Shown here piece by piece: positions 51,042 through 58,631 of a stretch of DNA of 64,000 nt (position 1 is the stretch's first letter; each line of letters opens with the position of its first letter). The notes under the pieces are model-generated. The model ran no database searches and was not told the origin of the DNA. It worked only from the letters and a program-made list of their open reading frames with translations. The stretch spans positions 1,612,501-1,676,500 of the forward strand of contig NZ_CP009429.1 of the NCBI RefSeq assembly GCF_001314325.1, in the 5' to 3' direction. This stretch comes from Sphingopyxis macrogoltabida (lineage in GTDB: Bacteria; Pseudomonadota; Alphaproteobacteria; Sphingomonadales; Sphingomonadaceae). A program made the position numbers and the translations under genes.

Positions 51042-52322
51042 TTATGAAACGGCTTTGGTGTCCCAGACGATCGGCAGGTTGCGGATCGACAGCAGCCCGG
51101 GGATCACGGTGGTATCGGCGCCCGGTTTGAGGCGGAAGGGCGGCACGCGCGACAGCCATTCGGCGAGCAGCACCCGCAGCTCGCGCCGCGCCAGATGCGC
51201 GCCGAGGCAGATATGCACCCCGCCGATCAGCGTGAAATGGCGGTTGTTCTTGCGCTCGGGGTCGAAGTCGCGCGGGCAAGCGAACTGCTTTTCATCGAAA
51301 TTGCCCGAGCTGTTGATGCAGGCGATCCAGTCGCCTTCTTTCAGGTCGACGCCGTGCCAGGTGAAATCCTTCTTGATCCGCCGACCGCTGTTGACGAGCG
51401 GCTGGACACGCAGGAATTCCTCGACCGCGCTGTTGATGATCTCCGGATTGGCGCGAATGCGGGCCTGCAACTCGGTGTCCAGCGCCATGCGGCGGAACAT
51501 CTGACTGATCGTCGACGCGACTGTGTCGAGCCCGCCGAGCCACAGGAACCAGGTCATGCCGATCGTCTCGTCGGCCGTCAGCGGCTGGCCATCCATCTGG
51601 CCGTTGGCGATATAGCTGCCCAGTGTCTCGTCGGGGTTCGCCTGCTTCTCGGCGATAAAGCCGCGGAGGTAAGCGAGGATGCCCTTCACCGCCTCGGCCT
51701 TCGCCGCGATGTCGGGGTTGTGCAGGATCGCATATTCCCATTCGAGGAACTGGTCGAACATGCTGAAGGGGAAACCCATCAGGTTGAGGAAGACGCGAAC
51801 CGGGAAGATGCGCCCGAAGTCATAGGCGATATCGACCTCGCCATCCTTGACCACCGCATCGATCATCTCGGTCACGATCGCGCGGATTTTCGGCTCCATG
51901 TCGTTCATCGCCACCGGCGTGAACCAGGGGTTCAGGAACTTGCGGTAGCGGCCATGGTCGGGCGGATCGATGCCGAGCGGGATCGACGGAAAAGTCTCGC
52001 CCGCCAGCGCCTGGAACTGCGCCGCACCCTCGGTCGAGAAGATGTCGTTATCCTCATAGACGCGGCGGATGTCCTCATAATGCGACACTGTCCACGCGCC
52101 ATGCTGGCGCCCGCTCGTCGGCCAGGGGTAATAGAGGATGCGCGGCACCTCAGGGTCGCGCATCACATCCGAAGGCAGATAGGGGTCGGGCAGGTCATAG
52201 GCGATCTGGCCCTGCGCAAAGCGCGTGTCGAGCACCAGTTCGGGCGGGACATGCGCGGGCACCGGCGGGGCGTCCGCCGGGGCATGCGCGATCGGACAGC
52301 GGGAAAGCGTCGTCTCGGTCAT
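51042..52322 (-). CDS. Cytochrome P450, CYP101-like, with variant heme loop
   Basis: A 426-residue P450 strongly reminiscent of P450cam: HVPPELVLD at the N-terminus, IDPPDHGRYR, GGLDTVAS (I-helix), EEFLRV (ExxR region), AHLARREL and a C-terminal LPIVWD. The heme loop reads LIGGVHICLG: the ligand Cys372 and the preceding His are kept, but Leu-Ile replaces the usual Phe-Gly. This could change heme redox potential or packing. No redox partner gene is nearby. ATG 52322 is used; the longer upstream frame runs into the amidohydrolase gene. Confidence 0.9.
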   Translation of the reverse strand: MTETTLSRCPIAHAPADAPPVPAHVPPELVLDTRFAQGQIAYDLPDPYLPSDVMRDPEVPRILYYPWPTSGRQHGAWTVSHYEDIRRVYEDNDIFSTEGAAQFQALAGETFPSIPLGIDPPDHGRYRKFLNPWFTPVAMNDMEPKIRAIVTEMIDAVVKDGEVDIAYDFGRIFPVRVFLNLMGFPFSMFDQFLEWEYAILHNPDIAAKAEAVKGILAYLRGFIAEKQANPDETLGSYIANGQMDGQPLTADETIGMTWFLWLGGLDTVASTISQMFRRMALDTELQARIRANPEIINSAVEEFLRVQPLVNSGRRIKKDFTWHGVDLKEGDWIACINSSGNFDEKQFACPRDFDPERKNNRHFTLIGGVHICLGAHLARRELRVLLAEWLSRVPPFRLKPGADTTVIPGLLSIRNLPIVWDTKAVS

Positions 52323-52333
52323 ATGTCCTCCGT

Positions 52334-53647
52334 TCAGGCCGAGGCAAACATGCGTTCGATGTCGCCTGAGGTAATCGGCCGGCGCGCCTTGCCGATCGCG
52401 TCCATGCTGTCGGTCTTGAGCCCGCCGAGATTGTGCCGTGGGCTGACGTCGACATCCTTGCCCAGCTCGCGCAAATGCCCGACGGTGCAATTCTCCCGCC
52501 CGCCGTTCAGCGCGAAGGCGTCGAAGCTATACTCGCGCATCACATTGAGGTGGGTGATCTTGTCGATGATGGTCTTGTCGAGCCCGTTGACCGACGCCCA
52601 CAGATATTCGGGGACATTGGGCCACACCGTGTCCGAATGCGGATAATCGCATTCATAGGCGACCATGTCGGTGTTCATATAGTCGAGGTTCTTCACCCCG
52701 AACTGGTCGTCGATGAAGCAGCAAATGATGTGCCGCTTGAACAGGTCCGACGGCCGCTCGCCGCCGAAATCGGTGAAGGTCCATTCGTGATGATGTTCGT
52801 GCGTGAAATCAGCGCGCTCGAGGAAATAGGGGATCCAGCCGATGCCGCCCTCGCTGAGCGCCATGCGCAGATCGGGGTAGCGCTGCCAGAATTTCGCGAA
52901 GGTCCAGTCGGCGGCCGAATTGGCGATCGAGATCGGCATCGCGGTGATCCACGCGTCGATCGGGCTTTCGGGCGAGGGGTGCATCGCGCGCGCGCCGGTG
53001 CCGATATGGCAGTTGATCACCATCTTGTAGTCGGAGCAGGCCTTCCAGAAGGGCTCCCAATATTCGTTGTGAATGCTCGGCAGGCCGATGTTGGCCGGAT
53101 TGTCCGAGAAGCTGACGGCATGGACGCCGAGGTCGCTCATCCGCTTCAGCTCGGCGAGCGTGTCGTCCATGTTCCACATCGGAATGAGGCACATCGGAAT
53201 GAAGCGGCCGGGCGCGGCGGCGCACCATTCCTGTACATGCCAGTCGTTCCACGCGCGGCAGGCCAGCAGCGCCTCCTCGGGATCCTTCTGCGCCATGGTG
53301 ACGAAAGTGCCGCCGGCAAAACTCGGCATCGTCGGGAAGTTCAATGAGGCGAGCACGCCATTGGCGTTCATGTCGTCGACGCGCAGCTTCGGATCATAGG
53401 TGCCGGGGCGAAGCTGCTCAAACGCGCTCGGTTCCATGCCATATTCGCTGCGCGGACGGCCGACGACGGCGTTGAGGCCGATCGTCGGGAAGCGCTGGCC
53501 GTTCCACGACCAGATATCCTTGCCATTGTCCTGCACGATGCGCGGCGCGCGGTCCTTCTTACCTTCGGGATAGTGGCGGATGAAGGCCTCGGGCGGTTCG
53601 ACCGCATGATCGTCGACGCTGATGATCACCATGTCGTCCATCTGCAT
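52334..53647 (-). CDS. Amidohydrolase-2 family metalloenzyme
   Basis: A 437-residue TIM-barrel protein related to the amidohydrolase at 33344. SVDDHAVEPP near residue 10 is the DxH-type metal site, NCHIGTG holds the barrel His, and YECDYPHSDT the late Asp; an EHHHEW stretch lies between. Members of this group act as hydrolases or decarboxylases; the substrate is unknown. First gene of the P450-containing operon, with GAGGAGAG before the ATG and the TTGAC-N5-GTCAA dyad 50-64 bp upstream. Confidence 0.86.
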   Translation of the reverse strand: MQMDDMVIISVDDHAVEPPEAFIRHYPEGKKDRAPRIVQDNGKDIWSWNGQRFPTIGLNAVVGRPRSEYGMEPSAFEQLRPGTYDPKLRVDDMNANGVLASLNFPTMPSFAGGTFVTMAQKDPEEALLACRAWNDWHVQEWCAAAPGRFIPMCLIPMWNMDDTLAELKRMSDLGVHAVSFSDNPANIGLPSIHNEYWEPFWKACSDYKMVINCHIGTGARAMHPSPESPIDAWITAMPISIANSAADWTFAKFWQRYPDLRMALSEGGIGWIPYFLERADFTHEHHHEWTFTDFGGERPSDLFKRHIICCFIDDQFGVKNLDYMNTDMVAYECDYPHSDTVWPNVPEYLWASVNGLDKTIIDKITHLNVMREYSFDAFALNGGRENCTVGHLRELGKDVDVSPRHNLGGLKTDSMDAIGKARRPITSGDIERMFASA

Positions 53648-53696
53648 GGCGACTCTCCTCTCAAATGGTTTGTTATTGGCGTCATCATCGCAAAAA

Positions 53697-53711
53697 TTGA
53701 CGATGTGTCAA
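53697..53711. promoter_or_regulatory. TTGAC-N5-GTCAA dyad at the divergent 53.7-kb promoter
   Basis: TTGAC (53697-53701) and GTCAA (53707-53711) have the same arms and spacing as the dyad next to tetR at 43384-43398, and both follow an A-rich run. It lies between the amidohydrolase start (53647, minus) and the DUF35 start (53752, plus), so the TetR at 42666 is a likely regulator of both. Confidence 0.68.
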
Positions 53712-53724
53712 CTCTTGGTTTATG

Positions 53725-53740
53725 ACATAGTTAAATAAGT
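53725..53740. promoter_or_regulatory. Conserved AT-rich operator, copy G
   Basis: ACATAGTTAAATAAGT, 11 nt before the DUF35 start and abutting its GGGAGG ribosome site. It lies 13 bp from the TetR-type dyad, so this promoter may respond to two regulators. Confidence 0.65.
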
Positions 53741-53751
53741 GGGAGGTGCTG

Positions 53752-54156
53752 ATGGTCGCGCGAACGCTGCCGGTGATCGACAGGGATAATGAAGCTTATT
53801 GGACGTGGGGACGCGAAGGAAAGCTCGCGATCTATCGCTGTGCCGCCTGCGAATATTTCGTCCATCCGCCGGTGCCTTTTTGCCCGCGCTGCGAGAGCCG
53901 CGACGTCGCGCCGCAGGCGGTGTCGGGGCGGGGCAGGGTGGTGACCTTCACCGTCAATCACAAGGCGTGGGTGCCCGATCTCGCCGCCCCCTATGTGCTC
54001 GCGCTGGTCGCGATCGCCGAGCAGGACGATGTTCGCATCCCGTGCAATATCGTCGAATGCGATCCTGAAACGGTCGATTTCAACATGGATGTCGAGGTCG
54101 TCTTCGAACCGGTCGAAGACCTGTGGGTCCCGCTCTTCCGTCCGGTGACCGCATGA
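53752..54156 (+). CDS. DUF35 OB-fold/zinc-ribbon partner protein (pair 3)
   Basis: A 134-residue DUF35 protein: NEAYWTWGREGKLAIY helix, CAACEYFVHPPVPFCPRC zinc ribbon with two CxxC pairs, then OB-fold strands (VVTFTVNHKAWVP, PYVLALVAIAE). It resembles pair 2 more than pair 1 in length and in the TFTVNH segment. ATG 53752 has GGGAGG 5 nt upstream; GTG 53746 lies within that site. Its stop overlaps the thiolase-fold start (ATGA). Confidence 0.88.
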   Translation: MVARTLPVIDRDNEAYWTWGREGKLAIYRCAACEYFVHPPVPFCPRCESRDVAPQAVSGRGRVVTFTVNHKAWVPDLAAPYVLALVAIAEQDDVRIPCNIVECDPETVDFNMDVEVVFEPVEDLWVPLFRPVTA

Positions 54157-55337
54157 CGCGCTTCGCCGAGAAGAATACCGCGATCACCGGCGTCGGCATG
54201 TCCGACGTCTCGCGCGGCGCCGACAAGTCTGCGCTGGCGCTGACCGTCGACGCCGCGCTCGAAGCCATCGCCGATGCCGGCCTGACCCGCGCCGACATCG
54301 ACGGTATCGCGACCTGGCCCGGCGAGCGCGCCGACGGATCGGGCTTCTCGCCCGTCGGCTGCGCGGCTTTGCAGGATGCGCTGCGGCTCGAGGTCGGCTG
54401 GTACGGCGGCGGCGGCGAGGCGCCCGGCCAATATGGCGCGGTGTTCAACGCGATCGGCGCAATCGCCGCCGGCCTCTGCCGCAACGTCCTGATCTTCCGT
54501 ACCATGTACGAAGCGACCGCGCGCAAGACCGCCTATGCCAATAGCTTGCTTCGCGAGGGCCAGCGGCAGGCAGGCCCCTTTTCCTGGTACGCCCCCTATT
54601 ACACCTATGCCGCCGCGCTCCAGCAGGCGCTCTTCTTCAACCTCTATGTCCACAAGAGCGGCATCCGCCCCGACCAGGTCGGCCAGATCGCGGTCAACCA
54701 GCGCCGCAACGCCGCGCTCAACCCCAAGGCGATCTACAAGGCCCCGATCACCATCGACGATTATCTCGCCTCGCCGCTGATCGCGACCCCGCTGCGCCTC
54801 TACGACTGCGACGTCCCGATCGATGGCGCCGCCGCGATCATCGTCTCGCGGATGGACGTCGCGCGAACGTTGAAGAACCCGCCGATCCGGATCGGCGCGA
54901 TCGGATCGTCGATGCGCTACCGCAACAGCTGGACCCAGCTCGCCGAACTCGACACGCAGGCGCAGCCCAAGGTCGCCGAGATGATGTGGTCGCGCACCGA
55001 CCTCAAGCCCGCCGACGTCGACATCGCGCAGCTTTACGACGGCTTCAGCTTCCACACGATCAACTGGCTCGAAAATTTCGGCTTCTGCGAGCTTCATGGT
55101 GCCAAGTATTTTATCGACGGCGGCCATCGCATCGCGCTCGATGGCGATCTGCCCGTCAACACCGGCGGCGGCGCAATGTCGGGCGGGCGTCTCCACGCCT
55201 ATGGTGCGGTCCACGAAGCCTGCACCCAGCTCTGGGGCCGGGCAGGGGCGCGGCAAGTGCAGGGCGACCCGCAGGTCTGCGCCACCTCGACCTCGGGCGG
55301 CCCGCTCGCTGGAGCCATGCTGCTCGTCCGCGATTAG
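54153..55337 (+). CDS. Thiolase-fold, probable Ltp2-like C-C lyase (pair 3)
   Basis: A 394-residue thiolase-superfamily protein close to the pair 2 enzyme (TAITGVGMSDVSRGADK, DCDVPIDGAAAIIVS, LYDGFSFHTINW, NTGGGAMSGGRLHAYG). The nucleophile region is WYGGGGEAPGQYG, without Cys, and there is no GHP motif. Like the other two, it should need its DUF35 partner and act as a C-C lyase or non-thiolytic enzyme. It ends in a 4-bp convergent overlap with the amidohydrolase gene. Confidence 0.84.
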   Translation: MTRFAEKNTAITGVGMSDVSRGADKSALALTVDAALEAIADAGLTRADIDGIATWPGERADGSGFSPVGCAALQDALRLEVGWYGGGGEAPGQYGAVFNAIGAIAAGLCRNVLIFRTMYEATARKTAYANSLLREGQRQAGPFSWYAPYYTYAAALQQALFFNLYVHKSGIRPDQVGQIAVNQRRNAALNPKAIYKAPITIDDYLASPLIATPLRLYDCDVPIDGAAAIIVSRMDVARTLKNPPIRIGAIGSSMRYRNSWTQLAELDTQAQPKVAEMMWSRTDLKPADVDIAQLYDGFSFHTINWLENFGFCELHGAKYFIDGGHRIALDGDLPVNTGGGAMSGGRLHAYGAVHEACTQLWGRAGARQVQGDPQVCATSTSGGPLAGAMLLVRD

Positions 55338-56671
55338 GCTTGCCAGACGATGTTGCCGCCGATCAGGGTCAGGCCCACGCATCCCACCGCGGCGGGGTCA
55401 TCGGGCCAATCGTAAAGGATGAGATCGGCGGCGGCGCCGACCGCCAGCGGTCCGGCCCGATAGAGCGCCAGCGCCGCCGCCCGGTCGATGGCTTCGTCCG
55501 CGCCGATGATGCCGCCGCCGCGGGTCAAACGGTCGGTGGCGGCGCGCAGCGCGATCCACGGATTGGCATCGCCATAAGGCGCATCGGATCCCGCGCGCAC
55601 TTTTATGCCGCCGCGCTGCAAGGACGCTAGCCGATAGATATCGCCGAGTTCATGGGGGTCGAGCTGTTCGAGATAGCGGTCGCCGCGGTCGTGGATGAAA
55701 TTGGGCTGGGTGACGACGATCAGGCCCGCCGCGGCAATGTCGGCAATCAGGCTTTCGGCGATCATCCCGCCATGCTCGATCCGGTCGCCCGGACGCGCGC
55801 CGCCCGCCATCGCGAGCGCTTCGAGATAGAAGAGCAGTTCGCCCAACGTCACGCAATGCGCCGCGACCGCGCGGCCCAGCGCGCGTGCCGAAGCGATCCG
55901 CGATACCACTGTCGCGACCGGCGGCAGGTCGTCTTCGTCGAACAGCAGCTTGACCGCGCCCAGCACATAGCCATCGCCCGGTGGCAGCGCCTCGGTCCCC
56001 ATGATCGTCAGCCGCTGCGGCATCGCACCGGCAAGAATCGCGGCTTCTTCGGCACCGTTGGCCGCGCCCGCGTCGGTTACGCCGGTCACCCCCCACCGCG
56101 CCAGCCGACCGCCCAATGCCGCTAGCGATGGCGGCGCGCCGCCGATCTTTTCGCGCAGCCAGGTATCGCCGCGCCGGATCCGCCCGTTCGGGCGGCCATC
56201 GGCATCACGTTCGACACAGGCGGGAAACGGCGCTTCGCCGAGCTTCGCCAGACCGGTACTGTTGAGGATCCAGTAGCCGCCGGTGCGATCCTGTACCCGC
56301 AGCGGCCGATCGGGCAGCCATTGGTCAAGGAGCACGCGATCGGGCAACCCCGCGGCCCGATCGTCATAGCCGATCGCGCGCACCCATTCGCCCGGCAGGC
56401 TTGATCCAGTCCGCAGCCGCGTAATGATCGTATCGACGTCGCGGACGCCGGCAAGGTCCACCGACTCCATGCGCGCTGCGGTGGCGAGCAAGTGCAGGTG
56501 ATGATCGTGAAACCCCGGGCCGATGACCTGACCGCGTGCGTCGATCTCCGCGCCCGCTCCGGCAACTTCGCTTCCCAGCGCCGCAATTCGCCCGTTGCGT
56601 ATACCGACCGAAAGCGCGCGCCCGTCGGCGCCCCGGGCATTGCGGATGAGAAGATTGAACGATGCGTTCAT
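55334..56671 (-). CDS. Amidohydrolase-3 (YtcJ-like) metal-dependent hydrolase
   Basis: A 445-residue amidohydrolase. HDHHLH at residues 55-60 is the HxH metal site, AAHCVTLGE and DRIEHGGMI hold the next metal histidines and GSDAPYGDANPW the conserved Asp. The YtcJ-like group hydrolyses amides, ureas and formylated compounds; its role in this operon is unclear. It may open a cyclic imide- or lactone-like intermediate, which is speculative. Last gene of the 60452-55334 operon, overlapping the CoA-transferase stop. Confidence 0.84.
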   Translation of the reverse strand: MNASFNLLIRNARGADGRALSVGIRNGRIAALGSEVAGAGAEIDARGQVIGPGFHDHHLHLLATAARMESVDLAGVRDVDTIITRLRTGSSLPGEWVRAIGYDDRAAGLPDRVLLDQWLPDRPLRVQDRTGGYWILNSTGLAKLGEAPFPACVERDADGRPNGRIRRGDTWLREKIGGAPPSLAALGGRLARWGVTGVTDAGAANGAEEAAILAGAMPQRLTIMGTEALPPGDGYVLGAVKLLFDEDDLPPVATVVSRIASARALGRAVAAHCVTLGELLFYLEALAMAGGARPGDRIEHGGMIAESLIADIAAAGLIVVTQPNFIHDRGDRYLEQLDPHELGDIYRLASLQRGGIKVRAGSDAPYGDANPWIALRAATDRLTRGGGIIGADEAIDRAAALALYRAGPLAVGAAADLILYDWPDDPAAVGCVGLTLIGGNIVWQA

Positions 56672-57633
56672 GCGATCGCTCCGGCAAAATGCGCTGCGGT
56701 GCCAGCCAGCGGCACGTCGAGCAAACCGCTTCGTCCATCGGCCATCGCTTCGAGCGCGAGGGTCGCGGCGGTGAGCCCGGTCAGCGGGTCGGCGAGGGCG
56801 TCGCCGATGAAATTGGGCGTTCCGTCCAGCCACCGCACCAACCCGCCCGCCGCGGCGCAATCGTCGCCGAAGCCGACGCGCATCGCCGCCGCGCCGCGCC
56901 AGCCATGCGCGGTGATCGCCACCCACAAGAGTCCGGGGTTGCGCGCGAACAAGCTGGCTTCGTCCAGCCCGAGCCGCGCCAACGCATGCGGCCGCGCCGC
57001 GGTGATCAACACGCGGGCACGCCCGATCGTCGCGATCAGGTCGGGATCGTCCAATTCCATCGTCACGTGCTGCTTGGCGCCGTTGAGCCGGGTGTCGAGC
57101 GCGGGCATATGGTGCGATGTCGGATCGGGCCGCCCCGGACTTTCGATCTTCACCACGTCATGGCCGGCTTCGGCGAGCAGGCCGGCGCAATAGGGCCCCG
57201 CCCATAGCGCCGAGAGATCGACGACCAGGCCGTCGCGGGCTGCCCCGACCGGCAATTCGCGCGGCGTTACGGGGGCTGCCTCGCCGACAATCGCGACGGG
57301 GAGATGGAGGGCCTGCGCGGCCACCGCCATCTGTCCGGCAGAGCGGTCGGCTGCGGCGGCGATAACGGCACTCCACGGGTCGGTGTCGAACGACGCGCCG
57401 GTCCATGCGGGAACGAGGTCGCGGTCGTCTTCGCGCGCCAGCGAGACCGCCAGCCAGCCGTCGCGGCACGCGACCAGCCGGCAATGCCGGTTCGGCGACC
57501 ACAGGCCGGGTTCTTGCAGCGCGAGATCACCGTCGCGCGCCAAGGCCTGCCGCGCATCGAAAGTGATCTTGCCTTCCGCTGCCGCGACCAGCCGCTTGCC
57601 GGCGGCGGCGACCGCGTCGAGCAGCGCGGTCAT
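56668..57633 (-). CDS. CaiB/BaiF-like CoA-transferase with permuted domain order
   Basis: A 321-residue protein. The segment that normally opens this family (DLSALWAGPYCAGLLAEAG, then VVKIESPGRPD) begins only at residue 139. Before it, residues about 20-80 (GLWSPNRHCRLVACRDGWLA) resemble the DGW segment that normally lies in the later half of CaiB proteins. The chain is also short of a normal C-terminal third. This looks like a circularly permuted or rearranged CoA-transferase. A related arrangement may exist in other actinobacterial and sphingomonad CoA-transferases. The usual catalytic Asp is not evident, so activity is uncertain. Confidence 0.72.
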   Translation of the reverse strand: MTALLDAVAAAGKRLVAAAEGKITFDARQALARDGDLALQEPGLWSPNRHCRLVACRDGWLAVSLAREDDRDLVPAWTGASFDTDPWSAVIAAAADRSAGQMAVAAQALHLPVAIVGEAAPVTPRELPVGAARDGLVVDLSALWAGPYCAGLLAEAGHDVVKIESPGRPDPTSHHMPALDTRLNGAKQHVTMELDDPDLIATIGRARVLITAARPHALARLGLDEASLFARNPGLLWVAITAHGWRGAAAMRVGFGDDCAAAGGLVRWLDGTPNFIGDALADPLTGLTAATLALEAMADGRSGLLDVPLAGTAAHFAGAIA

Positions 57634-58622
57634 GCGGCGTCCTCGATCGCGTGGATCAGACCCCATTCGCTCGCAATCCGCGCGTCTATCCGCTTTCCCG
57701 ACAGCAGCATCCAATAGCTGCGGTGCCGTCCGATCGCCCGCGTGACCGTCGCCGTGCCGCCCGCACCGGGGATCAGCCCCATCGCCAGTTCGGGAAGCTG
57801 GAACCATGCATCGGATGCCGCGATGCGGTGATGCGCGGCCGCGGCGACCTCAATCCCCGACCCTACACAGGCGCCGTGCAGCCGGACCGTTCCCCGCTCT
57901 CCCAGCGTGTCGAGAGCGCGGGCGCAGCTATGCAGCATCCGCACCGCATGCGCTTCAGCGAGGTCGGTTGCGGTTCCGAACTCGGCAAGCGCTCCGCCGG
58001 TTGAAAAGCAGCGTCCCGCGCCCTGCAAGGCGACGGCGGGCTCGGTTGGATCGTCGAGCGCATTGGCAAGCGCTTCGTACAGCGCATCGCGCATTGTAGC
58101 TGTCATCGCGTTGCGGTTTGCGGGATCGTTCAGGGTCAGCGTGAGGCGGTCGGCCTGCCGTGCGGCGGTTACCGGCTCGACCGGCGGCAGGGTGGGTGCG
58201 TCGGGCGCGGAGCGAACTCGCCAGCGCCGGAACTCTTCGCCGCCGAGCAGGGCCGAATAGGCAAGCGATTCGACCGTCAGCGCATCGGCGAGCGGCAGCT
58301 TCGCTGTCAGCCGCAACACCTGCGCCGCAATGGTGGTGGCCAGCGGGTTGGCGTACGCCGCATTGGCGAGCTGCGCTACCGCCGTATCGAAGCGCTGTTT
58401 GCCGACCGATACCCATGGGCGCGGCGCATTCTCCGCCGCCGTGACCAGCACGTCGAAGTCGTCCTCTCCGACCGGCGGCAGGGCGCCATCGGGATCGAGG
58501 CCAATGACCGCCGCCTGGATCGGCGCGACCGGGCGCCGCCATGTCGCGGCGTCGACGGCCAGAACCGGTACGCCGCCCGGGGCGGAGAGCCGGTCGGCGT
58601 CGAGATGGTCGGCAATCGTCAT
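57630..58622 (-). CDS. Crotonase with an extra N-terminal domain
   Basis: A 330-residue protein. The C-terminal half (about 155-330) is a complete-looking crotonase core: NDPANRNAMT, the oxyanion segment CFSTGGAL, GSGIEVAAAA and QLPELAMGLIPGAGG, with both catalytic glutamates. The N-terminal 150 residues have no clear motif but end in helices (VESLAYSALLGGEEFRRW) like the closing helices of a crotonase, so they may be a degenerate second copy. The core lacks the usual C-terminal helices, which the N-terminal part could supply. Overlaps the CoA-transferase gene by 4 bases. Confidence 0.78.
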   Translation of the reverse strand: MTIADHLDADRLSAPGGVPVLAVDAATWRRPVAPIQAAVIGLDPDGALPPVGEDDFDVLVTAAENAPRPWVSVGKQRFDTAVAQLANAAYANPLATTIAAQVLRLTAKLPLADALTVESLAYSALLGGEEFRRWRVRSAPDAPTLPPVEPVTAARQADRLTLTLNDPANRNAMTATMRDALYEALANALDDPTEPAVALQGAGRCFSTGGALAEFGTATDLAEAHAVRMLHSCARALDTLGERGTVRLHGACVGSGIEVAAAAHHRIAASDAWFQLPELAMGLIPGAGGTATVTRAIGRHRSYWMLLSGKRIDARIASEWGLIHAIEDAA

Positions 58623-58631
58623 CGCGCCTTC

